Source: a virus
Length of the DNA: 26,713 bases
Reading direction: 5' to 3' (one strand)
Virus record (IMG/VR): IMGVR_UViG_3300048927_000205
Span: 1-26,713 of that record
Shown in pieces: positions 5,936 through 13,493 of the stretch. The notes under the pieces are model-generated. The model saw only the letters and a program-made list of their open reading frames with translations. It was not told the DNA's origin and did not search any database. The stretch's first letter is position 1. Each line of letters opens with the position of its first letter. The position numbers and the translations under genes were made by a program.

Positions 5936-6466
5936 CTAGAGATACGCTTTATATGAGCCATTTTTATACGCTACCCAGAGATTCCGCTGCCCCCTCTTCC
6001 AGTATTGGCACATGAGGCGGACTGCTTTCTCGGGATTGTTCATCGCCTCTCCGTCAAAGCCTCCGCTGATCTCCTTTCCGTGGTAGTAGTCGTTCCATTG
6101 GCAAAGACCCCAATCAGTACTACCGAGTACCTGCTTGCCGTTCTGCACGTAGTAGTTCCGGCGTACTGCTTTTGTGTTGTATTGGGATTCGCCGCCGATG
6201 GTGGCACATAGGGTGTTCTTCTGTTCGAGGTCTAGTCCTTCATCGTCGCAAATCACTCGAATAGAGTGCTTTATATTGGCCGTGGTGTCCCAAAGGAGCT
6301 GTGGGGCCGGGGCGGGGGGTAAAGTCGCGTCCTGGGGCGTTTTAGGCGGTTCTACGGGGTCGGAAATGGGCTCATGCGGGTTATAGATTCCCCCTTTTCT
6401 GAAGAAGAAGGCCGTAGCCCCGATTCCCGCTGCGATGATCGCTCCCATGATCGAGAAGAAGTTCAT
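5936..6466 (-). CDS. Membrane-anchored lytic transglycosylase/lysozyme-like protein
   Basis: 176 residues: an N-terminal membrane anchor (6-22, IMGAIIAAGIGATAFFF), a Pro-rich linker (28-56), then a lysozyme-fold domain with the catalytic-type motif ATIGGESQYN (Glu93) and the supporting STDWGLCQWN motif (116-125), as in phage lytic transglycosylases and tape-associated lysozymes. The C-terminal part (AVRLMCQYWKRG) is helical. The anchor and linker would place the enzyme on the wall side of the membrane. It sits between the papain-like peptidase and the holin candidate. Role: peptidoglycan cleavage; anchored rather than freely secreted. Confidence 0.78.
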   Translation of the reverse strand: MNFFSIMGAIIAAGIGATAFFFRKGGIYNPHEPISDPVEPPKTPQDATLPPAPAPQLLWDTTANIKHSIRVICDDEGLDLEQKNTLCATIGGESQYNTKAVRRNYYVQNGKQVLGSTDWGLCQWNDYYHGKEISGGFDGEAMNNPEKAVRLMCQYWKRGQRNLWVAYKNGSYKAYL

Positions 6467-6470
6467 GGGA

Positions 6471-7286
6471 TTAACTAAGCCCGAGAATTCTCCAAAAGAG
6501 AGAAACGAGCTTCTGAGCTATCGTGCTGTCGATCCGCTGCGGCACTTCCCCTTCCCGGAGCTTGTCGATCACATAAGCCCCGGTGCCTTTGATCGCCATG
6601 AGCCGGTTAAAGTCGGCTCGATTGAAATAGCAGAATCCTCCGTCTCCGTAGTTCTTGCCGATCCACGGCTTTCCGATGAGATAGGGGACGTTGTTGATCG
6701 TCTTCCAGCCTTTGATATTCCAGCAGTGCCAGGACGCAGAGCCGAGGAGCCAGGTCAGAGATGCGCGGATGATGCCCTCGATAGGACGCATGAACTCAGG
6801 GAACCAGGGCGTACCCACAGAAACGGCACGATGCTCCAACGTTCCTAAGACAAGCGCGGCCCGTACCGCATCGAACCAGTCGGTGACACCGCCCTTGTCG
6901 ATATCAGGAACTACTGCGAAGTACGCGGGATGATCGGGATGGAGTTTCACCGCTGCTTTCATAGCGGATCGTTGGTCGGTGCCGCCATTCGCGTTTGCGT
7001 GGGTTATTGCTTCGATCTCCATTGGGTTTGAGAGATGCCCGTCTTCGTCAGTGAGAATGTCTGCGACGGAATAATCAGTGCATGCATAGGGCATTGGAGG
7101 AACGGGTGGAGTGAACAGATTGCATCCAGCATTTTGATCCGGCATCCAGAGTCCACGATCGGTCGAGTAGTTGTCCGGGAGAGTTGGGACAAGAGCGCCG
7201 AGTCTGTGCTTGTCGATGTTTTTCGTTTTGAAGAAGCTGAAATCTCGATGATCGTGTTTGTTAGGTTGCGTGCCAGATCGAATCAT
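6471..7286 (-). CDS. Papain-like (C1A-type) cysteine peptidase
   Basis: 271 residues. Matches the papain fold by motif order: a short N-terminal HDHRDFSF region, LPDNYSTDRGLWMPDQNAGC with a Gln (51) in the oxyanion position, PYACTDYS carrying the likely nucleophile Cys69, SASWHCWNIKGW with the catalytic His near 186, and GKPWIGKNYGDGGFCYF near 205-222, which corresponds to the Asn/Trp block NSWG..WG..GY in the family. There is no signal peptide or propeptide of classical length. It overlaps the upstream membrane gene by ATGA and lies in the lysis cassette, so it may cleave cell-wall peptides, host surface proteins or virion proteins. The fold is fairly sure, the substrate unknown. Confidence 0.78.
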   Translation of the reverse strand: MIRSGTQPNKHDHRDFSFFKTKNIDKHRLGALVPTLPDNYSTDRGLWMPDQNAGCNLFTPPVPPMPYACTDYSVADILTDEDGHLSNPMEIEAITHANANGGTDQRSAMKAAVKLHPDHPAYFAVVPDIDKGGVTDWFDAVRAALVLGTLEHRAVSVGTPWFPEFMRPIEGIIRASLTWLLGSASWHCWNIKGWKTINNVPYLIGKPWIGKNYGDGGFCYFNRADFNRLMAIKGTGAYVIDKLREGEVPQRIDSTIAQKLVSLFWRILGLS

Positions 7287-7555
7287 AGATGGGAAATTAT
7301 TGATACGAGCGAGGTTCCTTGCGTGAATCCGAGACCGATGACAATTCCACCGACAAGGATGAGAGCCATGATGAGCTTTCGTACTTTGCCGTTGGTGAAA
7401 GCGACTTGAGTTTCGATGCGTGCGAGAGAGTCGCGGGTGTCTTTTTCAAACTCCCCCATGCGGAGTTCCAAGACGTTCTGAAGGTTGCCGATCTTTTCCA
7501 GAACTAGAGCGTTCTTTCCATCGATCTCCCCATCTGTATATTTTCGGTCACTCAT
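7283..7555 (-). CDS. Coiled-coil protein with C-terminal membrane helix (XhlA-like lysis protein)
   Basis: 90 residues from the ATG at 7555 (an in-frame GTG two codons earlier is the alternative). A coiled-coil region at about 15-58 (ALVLEKIGNLQNVLELRMGE, then RDSLARIETQVAF) is followed by a single membrane helix near 64-80 (LIMALILVGGIVIGLGF). This arrangement matches XhlA-type proteins and other small phage lysis accessory proteins. Overlap by ATGA with the peptidase gene supports a shared lysis or envelope role. Confidence 0.7.
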   Translation of the reverse strand: MSDRKYTDGEIDGKNALVLEKIGNLQNVLELRMGEFEKDTRDSLARIETQVAFTNGKVRKLIMALILVGGIVIGLGFTQGTSLVSIISHL

Positions 7556-7637
7556 AGTCACAGCGACAGCGATAGCCTAATTGCAGGCGTTCGCAGTTGT
7601 GGAAGAGGATGTCGCGGATCTTCTGAAAGAAAGTCAT
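7548..7637 (-). CDS. 29-residue Cys-containing small ORF
   Basis: An ATG three bases after the tail-fibre stop opens a 29-codon frame ending in TGA at 7548-7550, which overlaps the next ATG by eight bases. The product is basic with three Cys (HNCERLQLGYRCRCDYE). It fills the only gap between the fibre and lysis genes. The pattern recalls very short phage peptides, but evidence is only position and composition. Confidence 0.4.
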   Translation of the reverse strand: MTFFQKIRDILFHNCERLQLGYRCRCDYE

Positions 7638-7639
7638 AG

Positions 7640-10600
7640 CTAGTTACAAGTCGCCAAACTTCCGGTATGAACTTTCCCGAAGACCGCTCCTGCCTGCGTA
7701 TAGACTTGAGTATATGTTGCTGGTCCCGATCCTACGTCCTTGATGATGATGCAGCCTCCCTTTGAGACGCTTTCAAGAAGAAGAGGAGTGGTTGAGGCGA
7801 CTGAGGTGTAGATATCGACGCTTCCCACAGGCGTAGAGGTTGCGAAACCAGTAGAACCCGTTGAGTTGAGCATCGTTATGACGTTCGTACCCGCGTCATC
7901 TCGGTCAATGAGGAGGTTTCCGGTCGGGAAGGTGATGCGGCTCTGATTATCCTGGGCCTTGAATTTGAGTTGTGCGCCGTCAGCACGAGTGATGTACTCC
8001 TCGACGTTCGTTCCTCTATCCCACAACTGAAGGTTTGCGGCAGGCGTTGAAGTTCCGATACCGAGGGCAGAGAGACCCGAGATGTTTGCACCGTTTTCGT
8101 CAAAGAGGAACGGAGTGGAAGAAGTGGCAAAAGTAGTGACGGTTTTAGTTCCGCTGTTCACGTCCTTGTATCCGTAGACAGAAGCACGTCCGCCTCCGTA
8201 GTTGTTCACTGCTGCGGCCATCGAAATTGAACCTCCTGTGTTGTTGTCGAAGGTGACGCCCCGGAGAGAAAGCTGCCCGCCGTTGAGAATGAATTGATTC
8301 GGAGAGTTTCCGACTGAATTAGCTCCGTTCATGAAGTCGCCGCCAATGATAGTAGTCTGCATGAATCCGCCTGAGTCAAGCGTCATGTAGTTGTAGCGAC
8401 CTATGACCGAAGCATTGGGATTCTCGAACTTCGGTGCAGTGAATGTGTTGTTGAGGTTTCCGTCCAGAAGGTGAATACCCGCGTCATCCCACACATCGTG
8501 ATCGAACGAGAGACCATCCGAGCCGTTTATTTCGGAGTAGAAGCAGTCGTTGTAGTTCGTGCTGCAGTCGGCATAGGTGTTCCCACGGAACCGGAACCCT
8601 TCACCGGAGTTGTTGGCAGATTCGATATGTACTGCCTGTTTGTTAGTGCCGAACCAGTTGTTGAGGATGTTTATATTCCAAGTATTCGCTTCTGTTCTCA
8701 GTCCCACATTCCCGAAATTACCTATGTCATTTCCTTCGATGACGGCTCCTTGTCCGCCGTTCGAACCTCCGAGCTGTATACCTACCTGCCCTGACCCTCC
8801 AGTACCGCGAATAGTACAGCCCTGTATACCCCACCCGGCATACAGATTGTTTATATCTGTTGCGTTGAGGATCGTGCTCGTTGCCGTTCCGGTCCAAGTG
8901 AGAACGACACCGGGAGAACATACTATCGTGCCCACTTTCCCCGCTGTGCTCATGCTCATTGGATTTGTACCCCAGGTGCTAGATGCGGAAATAATATATT
9001 TGGAACCATTCGGGGCCTGTGCATAGGCATTGTTGAATTTCGCTCCGAGGTCACTTCCCGGGAAATTTTGCACGTAGTAGGTCATTTCGAGAATCGAAGA
9101 GGAGGCTGTGGTGAAGTAGGTTGACGAGGAAATAATCATCTTCTGCGGAAGATACAGGCTCGTGGTTGTGGAGTTGTTGGCGAATCCTCCATAGGTTGAA
9201 GGAGTCCAAGGGAAACTGAATGAGTTTCCGCTTCCTGAAGTCGTTGACATCCACGCAATACCTCCGTTACTGAATGCAAGGACCTGACCAGGCGTAGCTG
9301 CTCCGTAGAGAGTTGACGTGGCGATTGAGGAGAGGACGCCGGTTGAGCTTGCGACTAGGACACCTTGACCGAAGTTCGAGAACTGAACGGTCGAAGTAGC
9401 AAGGAGAGAACCCCCGAGATAGGTAGAACCGACCACTGAAAGTTTCGATGCGGGAGAGGATGTGCCTATTCCCACATTCCCTGCACCAGTAAGAACCATT
9501 TGTATTGCATCCGTCGGTGTTGAGGCGGCGTTGTTTATGTACCAGTGCAGTTTGCTGTTCGCCTGCGTGGCGACAATTTCAGCCGCCATCACAGCATCCC
9601 AGTTCGTTGAGTCGGTGAGGAAGAATTTAGGCGCTCCGTTTACGTTAGATACTCTAAATGCGCCTGGCACCGTTCCCCATACTCCAGATGCCCCATTGGA
9701 GATGTGCAAGGGGCTGAGAGGATTTGCCGTACCTATCCCAACAAATCCATTGTTTGCAATGGAGATGCCGGGTGTACTGGTGGCGTAGAGATCGGTCGAG
9801 GTTCCGATGTACAGATTCCCTCCCATTGAGGAGAAGAGCCAGTGACGCTTGTTTGCTCCGCCTACCGCGTCAGAAAGGGCAATTGAGGGGCGCGTACCAG
9901 AGACTTGCGTGAGCCAGTTTGGCGTCGTGGTGCCTATACCGATGTTGCCCATCGTTCCAAGGCCGGTGTTCGTTATACGCATCGCCTCCACGCCGCCTGT
10001 ACCGAAGCGCAGATAGGCATTTGGATTTGTGGAAGAGGCAGTTTCTAGTGAGAATGAACCATCGCTGTTATAGAGGTAACTACCGTTCTGATCTCCGAGG
10101 AATCCTCCCATAGTATTACCCGAAGAATTTTGTCCGAGGTCGGTGTAGTAAGAGGGAAGCGCGGTTGTTTTATCTGTGTTTATGAGTAGGTCTGCCGAGG
10201 CTGAGGTTCCAGCGTTGACGTTGCGAACGGTGATGCCTGCATAGCCGTTCTGATTGCCATTGAAGTCGGCAATCTCATTAGGAAGATATGCCGATGGAGA
10301 GCTGCTGCCCACTTGGAGATATCCGCTCACGGTGACGCTGCCGCTTGGGATGAGCGCAGGAGTGGCGAGATTCCCGACGTTCAACTGATCGAAGTATGAG
10401 GTTGAGGAAGCGATGAAGCCTTGCGTGTCGCTGATCGCGGTAGAGGTGGCCGAGGTCTTAGTTGCGCCGAAGGTTCCGGGAGTAAATGAATAACTAGCCC
10501 CGCTCGCAGAGCTAGTAGTTGAGACCCATGCAATTCCGCCATTTGAATAGCCGAGTACTTGGCCGGGTGTGGCGGCCCCATAGAGTGAACTGGTCGCCTG

Positions 10601-11062
10601 GCTAGTAGGCACTGCTCCGTTTGTTACTGCCCCGAGAACTCCGGCGTTTATCGTTGCGAGACCGAGAGAACCTGTTGTGCCTACATGCGTAAAACTGCCT
10701 GTGAGGCCGTTATTAGCGGTGAGGGTGGAGGTAGATACGCCGTACACCCCTGCCGCGCCATTTGAGACAAGAATCTGGCTCGAAGTGGGCTGAGAGGTAG
10801 TAGAAAGACCCCAATAGGTGACGGTGGAGTTTGACCCGCCTACGAGTGCGCCGAGGGTGCCTGAGATAGTGAAGGGACCGGAGATCGAGTAGGTGGTTGT
10901 AGCGACCGAGCTGAGAGCAGCGGTGCCGTTACCATAGAGGAGCCTGGAGGATGTGAAAGTCGAGTTGCCTGTGCCGCCTGAAGGGACGTTTTGAACAGGA
11001 GTCGCAGCGTATGCGATTCCGGCGAAGGTGAGTATTGAAAGAGCGATAAGTATAAATTTCAT
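7640..11062 (-). CDS. Large tail fibre/spike with signal peptide and beta-helix domain
   Basis: 1140 residues. A signal peptide (1-20, ending AYA before ATPV) is unusual for a virion protein. The body is Ser/Thr/Gly/Ala-rich, with GIGT-x-x-P-type repeats near residues 373, 441, 529 and 1000, which are typical of trimeric fibre shafts. Two related blocks of about 65 residues begin near 160 and 585 (both start LYGAATPGQVL). Residues about 650-970 contain a right-handed beta-helix pattern (IQGCTIRGTGG, VIEGNDIGNFGNVGL, FRGNTYADC, LRGVTFDNN), as in pectate-lyase-like spikes that bind or cleave surface polysaccharide. The end has a Cys pair (GGCIIIKD ... ATCN). It follows the coiled-coil fibre gene by ten bases with a CTAATTACAACAAC leader. 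Role: receptor recognition. No autocleavage chaperone domain is seen. Confidence 0.82.
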   Translation of the reverse strand: MKFILIALSILTFAGIAYAATPVQNVPSGGTGNSTFTSSRLLYGNGTAALSSVATTTYSISGPFTISGTLGALVGGSNSTVTYWGLSTTSQPTSSQILVSNGAAGVYGVSTSTLTANNGLTGSFTHVGTTGSLGLATINAGVLGAVTNGAVPTSQATSSLYGAATPGQVLGYSNGGIAWVSTTSSASGASYSFTPGTFGATKTSATSTAISDTQGFIASSTSYFDQLNVGNLATPALIPSGSVTVSGYLQVGSSSPSAYLPNEIADFNGNQNGYAGITVRNVNAGTSASADLLINTDKTTALPSYYTDLGQNSSGNTMGGFLGDQNGSYLYNSDGSFSLETASSTNPNAYLRFGTGGVEAMRITNTGLGTMGNIGIGTTTPNWLTQVSGTRPSIALSDAVGGANKRHWLFSSMGGNLYIGTSTDLYATSTPGISIANNGFVGIGTANPLSPLHISNGASGVWGTVPGAFRVSNVNGAPKFFLTDSTNWDAVMAAEIVATQANSKLHWYINNAASTPTDAIQMVLTGAGNVGIGTSSPASKLSVVGSTYLGGSLLATSTVQFSNFGQGVLVASSTGVLSSIATSTLYGAATPGQVLAFSNGGIAWMSTTSGSGNSFSFPWTPSTYGGFANNSTTTSLYLPQKMIISSSTYFTTASSSILEMTYYVQNFPGSDLGAKFNNAYAQAPNGSKYIISASSTWGTNPMSMSTAGKVGTIVCSPGVVLTWTGTATSTILNATDINNLYAGWGIQGCTIRGTGGSGQVGIQLGGSNGGQGAVIEGNDIGNFGNVGLRTEANTWNINILNNWFGTNKQAVHIESANNSGEGFRFRGNTYADCSTNYNDCFYSEINGSDGLSFDHDVWDDAGIHLLDGNLNNTFTAPKFENPNASVIGRYNYMTLDSGGFMQTTIIGGDFMNGANSVGNSPNQFILNGGQLSLRGVTFDNNTGGSISMAAAVNNYGGGRASVYGYKDVNSGTKTVTTFATSSTPFLFDENGANISGLSALGIGTSTPAANLQLWDRGTNVEEYITRADGAQLKFKAQDNQSRITFPTGNLLIDRDDAGTNVITMLNSTGSTGFATSTPVGSVDIYTSVASTTPLLLESVSKGGCIIIKDVGSGPATYTQVYTQAGAVFGKVHTGSLATCN

Positions 11063-11072
11063 GTTGTTGTAA

Positions 11073-11939
11073 TTAGCCTAGTCCATAAATGTCCCCTCCA
11101 GCGCCGACAGCATCATCGAGAGTTGCGGTGGTGCCCGAGATTGTTACGCCGTGTCCGTTGCGGTATGCATTGCCGTTTACTACAACGAGGGTAGGAGCAG
11201 ATGCGAAAGTGAATACTTTGTTTGAATCATCGACAGTTCCCGTTGCTGCGAGGACGGACATCGAGCCGCCAGAAGCAGATGCACTAATCGTTATGTCGTT
11301 CCTACCGCTCGCATAGGCGTAGGAAAGGGAAATACCCGTGCCTGCGACAAGATTGAGAGTTTGAGCGGTGAGAAGTTTCTTAGAGCCATCTACATAGAGT
11401 CCGATACCCTTTGCTCCCCCGCGCCCTCCTGTGGGTCTGAGTTCGATTTGTTTAACTTTTGTCTGAAGTTCCGGCAGACCTTCGACAGCCTTTGAGACAA
11501 TTAGAGCCTGAGTGTCCTGATTGATCTTGCGAACGATCTCATCGGCTGTTAATGGTGCAGGAAGTGTCGGAATCTTCGCGGCGAGTTCTGCAATGCGTTG
11601 TTCAAACGGGCCGAGGTCTGTTGAATCTGGAATGAGAGCTTTGAGTACTGCCATCTGCTCGTCGATGTATCGCATTGTGGTGCGAGCATCGGAACGAGAG
11701 TTGTTCGTGGCGTCGCTTGATACTTGTTCGATGCGCTTCTGAAGATTCTCGATGAGAGCTGACGCTTCCTGCTGCGCCTTTTGAACATTTGAGCTCAATT
11801 CACCCTTATGAGCCTGAATCTGCTCCTGAAGTTTGGCGTGGAAGGTTGAAAGTTGATCAAGCAATCCTTTGATAAGCAGCCCCACATCCTCTTTAGAAGC
11901 GAGTCCGTTCAGGAAGTCTTGGAATGAAGGTGTAGCCAT
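11073..11939 (-). CDS. Coiled-coil tail fibre/baseplate-type protein
   Basis: 288 residues: a helical, Gln/Glu-rich coiled coil over about 25-125 (LQEQIQAHKGELSSNVQKAQ and following), more helix to about 165, a glycine linker (GGRGGAKGIG near 172), then a beta-rich C-terminal head ending in VVVNGNAYRNGHGVTISGTT, a pattern common at the ends of phage fibre and receptor-binding proteins. It probably forms a trimeric stalk with a beta tip and works with the large fibre immediately downstream. Leader CTAAACTAACACC, no Shine-Dalgarno sequence. The promoter of the hidden plus-strand gene lies just upstream, facing away. Confidence 0.75.
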   Translation of the reverse strand: MATPSFQDFLNGLASKEDVGLLIKGLLDQLSTFHAKLQEQIQAHKGELSSNVQKAQQEASALIENLQKRIEQVSSDATNNSRSDARTTMRYIDEQMAVLKALIPDSTDLGPFEQRIAELAAKIPTLPAPLTADEIVRKINQDTQALIVSKAVEGLPELQTKVKQIELRPTGGRGGAKGIGLYVDGSKKLLTAQTLNLVAGTGISLSYAYASGRNDITISASASGGSMSVLAATGTVDDSNKVFTFASAPTLVVVNGNAYRNGHGVTISGTTATLDDAVGAGGDIYGLG

Positions 11940-11957
11940 GGTGTTAGTTTAGCGTGC

Positions 11958-11984
11958 TTGACAGGATTCTAGCCTGGGTATAAA
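11958..11984 (+). promoter_or_regulatory. Sigma70-like promoter for the plus-strand ORF at 11993
   Basis: A perfect -35 hexamer TTGACA (11958-11963) is followed after 15 bases by TATAAA (11979-11984). Predicted transcription starts at about 11991, one or two bases before the ATG at 11993, so the message would be nearly leaderless. It points against the direction of all surrounding structural genes. The spacer is two bases shorter than optimal, which lowers certainty. Confidence 0.5.
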
Positions 11985-11992
11985 GGGAAGGT

Positions 11993-12145
11993 ATGAACAT
12001 CTTATTTGTGGCAGTCATATTCTTCATTGTGATGCCTTTGCTGGTACTGTTTGCCGAATGGCTTGAGTCGCGCCCGCTCGAACGAGCTGTGAAGAGATAT
12101 TTGCCACGTTTTTGGCATTTCTTGCGACCGCACCAACCACTCTAG
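11993..12145 (+). CDS. Hidden 50-residue membrane protein, antisense to the structural operon
   Basis: An ATG frame of 50 codons on the strand opposite to all neighbours, ending in TAG at 12143-12145. The first 21 residues form a clear membrane helix (MNILFVAVIFFIVMPLLVLF), followed by an amphipathic basic tail rich in Arg, Trp, His and Pro (RAVKRYLPRFWHFLRPHQPL). A promoter-like TTGACA/TATAAA pair sits directly upstream. Its last 122 bases overlap the 3' end of the putative ejection protein gene on the other strand. Composition, start, promoter and intergenic 5' part together argue it is real. It could be an independently expressed moron-type protein (for example exclusion or envelope modification). 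No family is recognised. Confidence 0.55.
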   Translation: MNILFVAVIFFIVMPLLVLFAEWLESRPLERAVKRYLPRFWHFLRPHQPL

Positions 12146-13493
12146 GAGAGAAGAGTGGCAGCAATAGAAGACTCATCGGATTAGAAGCCACCGCCCCTAC
12201 TCCACCCACGCTGCCAACGGCAACGGCACTTCGGATATATCCGGGAAGGAATCTCTGAAACTCGCCTCCGGCCAGGAGGGAGAGGTAGTCAACTCCGCTT
12301 CGCTTTCCAAGCTCTCGGATGATGTTTACATACTCATCCTTATTCTCTTTGAAGATGTTATCGAGTCGAGTAACTGAAGACTGAATCTGTGTGGGCGTCT
12401 GTGCGCTCGAACCAAGCACGTTTCCTATCTCATCAAGCACTGCTCGATTCTTTGAATAGTTCTCGTTGATCGTGGAAAGTTCAGGTGCGGTCTCTTTTAT
12501 TACATCGCCTATCGCGTTATGAATCTTTCCTATGATCGCGCTCGATTTTGACACGCCGGAGCTGTCGAAATTCTTCAGGGCATTGACTCGCTGATTGAGT
12601 GCTTGAAGTCCTTTTGGAGAAAAGTCATCCCATGTACTGACAGTGTCTAGTGCCTTCTGGACTGCTGACTGCTCAGAACTGTTTACAATCGCGCTCTTAC
12701 TGAAGTCTGCAACAATTCCGTCACTGCTAGCCGCAGTAGGAACTTTGAATTGAGTTGTAACGTCCTTAGCTTTCTGAAGAAGCTGCTGGGCGATTGAACT
12801 TGTATCTTGAGCTGCTGTTGAACTGAGTGCGCTCGAAGCCGCGCTGTGTTCCGCATTGAGGTCGTTATAAAGGCTTTGAAGAGACGCGTCGGCTTTTGCT
12901 CGTATCTGAGCGACCGACATTCCGAGTCCTTCCTTAGCAGCTACAGGATTAGCAGCGGCCTGCTCGATTGCGGCTTTTGGAACTCCTGATGTAACTGAGG
13001 CGACAGACGGTGCGAGTTTTTTGGTGGCGTAGCTGATGCCTTTTCCGAGTAGATTGAAGACAGCTCCAGTTGCCGCGCTCGCTGCCCCTCCTTTGAGAGC
13101 GTCTGTGCCGACTTGGGGAAGGCTATTGCCTTGCTCAAGAGAAGCTCCGGCTGCGGAAGTTGCTCCTAAACCTCCGTATTGAGCTGCTGCGCCTACTAAC
13201 GATGCAGGAGCGGCTGCGCCGATACTCACCGGCAGCGATCCGGCTTCGAGTATTCCCCCGGCCATCTTTGGCACGTTCACAGGGATGTTAGGATTCTTCC
13301 CTTGTGCAACCCGTCCAATGTTCGCAATCGCTGTTCCGAGTCCTTCACCAATCGCACCAGTGCCCGGAAAGATCGAGGTAGCCACGTTAGCTGCTTTCGA
13401 GAGAAAGTCACCGCTCGGAGCGGGTGGCGGAGTAGGTGCGGAAGGATGAACTCCGACGACTGTATATTTCCCTTTTAGGTCGTTGATCGTCAT
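12024..13493 (-). CDS. Putative internal virion/DNA ejection protein
   Basis: 489 residues, Ala/Ser/Gly-rich and mainly helical. A Pro-rich N-terminus (APTPPPAPSGD near 19-30) precedes long hydrophobic Ala/Gly segments (about 80-125) that could insert in membranes, a helical coiled region (about 190-400) and another hydrophobic stretch near the end (VAVGSVGGVGAVASNPM, then LLLLPLF). Large Ala-rich helical proteins in pairs, next to tail genes of short-tailed phages, are usually internal core or ejection proteins that help DNA cross the envelope. It overlaps the next upstream gene by ATGA. The function is inferred from composition and position; its last 40 codons are antisense to the small ORF at 11993. 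Confidence 0.6.
   Translation of the reverse strand: MTINDLKGKYTVVGVHPSAPTPPPAPSGDFLSKAANVATSIFPGTGAIGEGLGTAIANIGRVAQGKNPNIPVNVPKMAGGILEAGSLPVSIGAAAPASLVGAAAQYGGLGATSAAGASLEQGNSLPQVGTDALKGGAASAATGAVFNLLGKGISYATKKLAPSVASVTSGVPKAAIEQAAANPVAAKEGLGMSVAQIRAKADASLQSLYNDLNAEHSAASSALSSTAAQDTSSIAQQLLQKAKDVTTQFKVPTAASSDGIVADFSKSAIVNSSEQSAVQKALDTVSTWDDFSPKGLQALNQRVNALKNFDSSGVSKSSAIIGKIHNAIGDVIKETAPELSTINENYSKNRAVLDEIGNVLGSSAQTPTQIQSSVTRLDNIFKENKDEYVNIIRELGKRSGVDYLSLLAGGEFQRFLPGYIRSAVAVGSVGGVGAVASNPMSLLLLPLFSPRVVGAVARNAKNVANISSQLVRAGATQAIRQTVPAKASQ

Noticed and set aside
5833-6015. Plus-strand 60-codon ORF spanning the gap 5885-5935
   Set aside because: Overlaps two supported minus genes and shows no hydrophobic or conserved pattern. 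The 51-base gap shows only an 11-codon minus frame.
6435-6848. Plus-strand ORF of 137 codons over the peptidase gene
   Set aside because: Antisense to a recognised papain-like gene; the composition is not protein-like and it has no promoter or leader.
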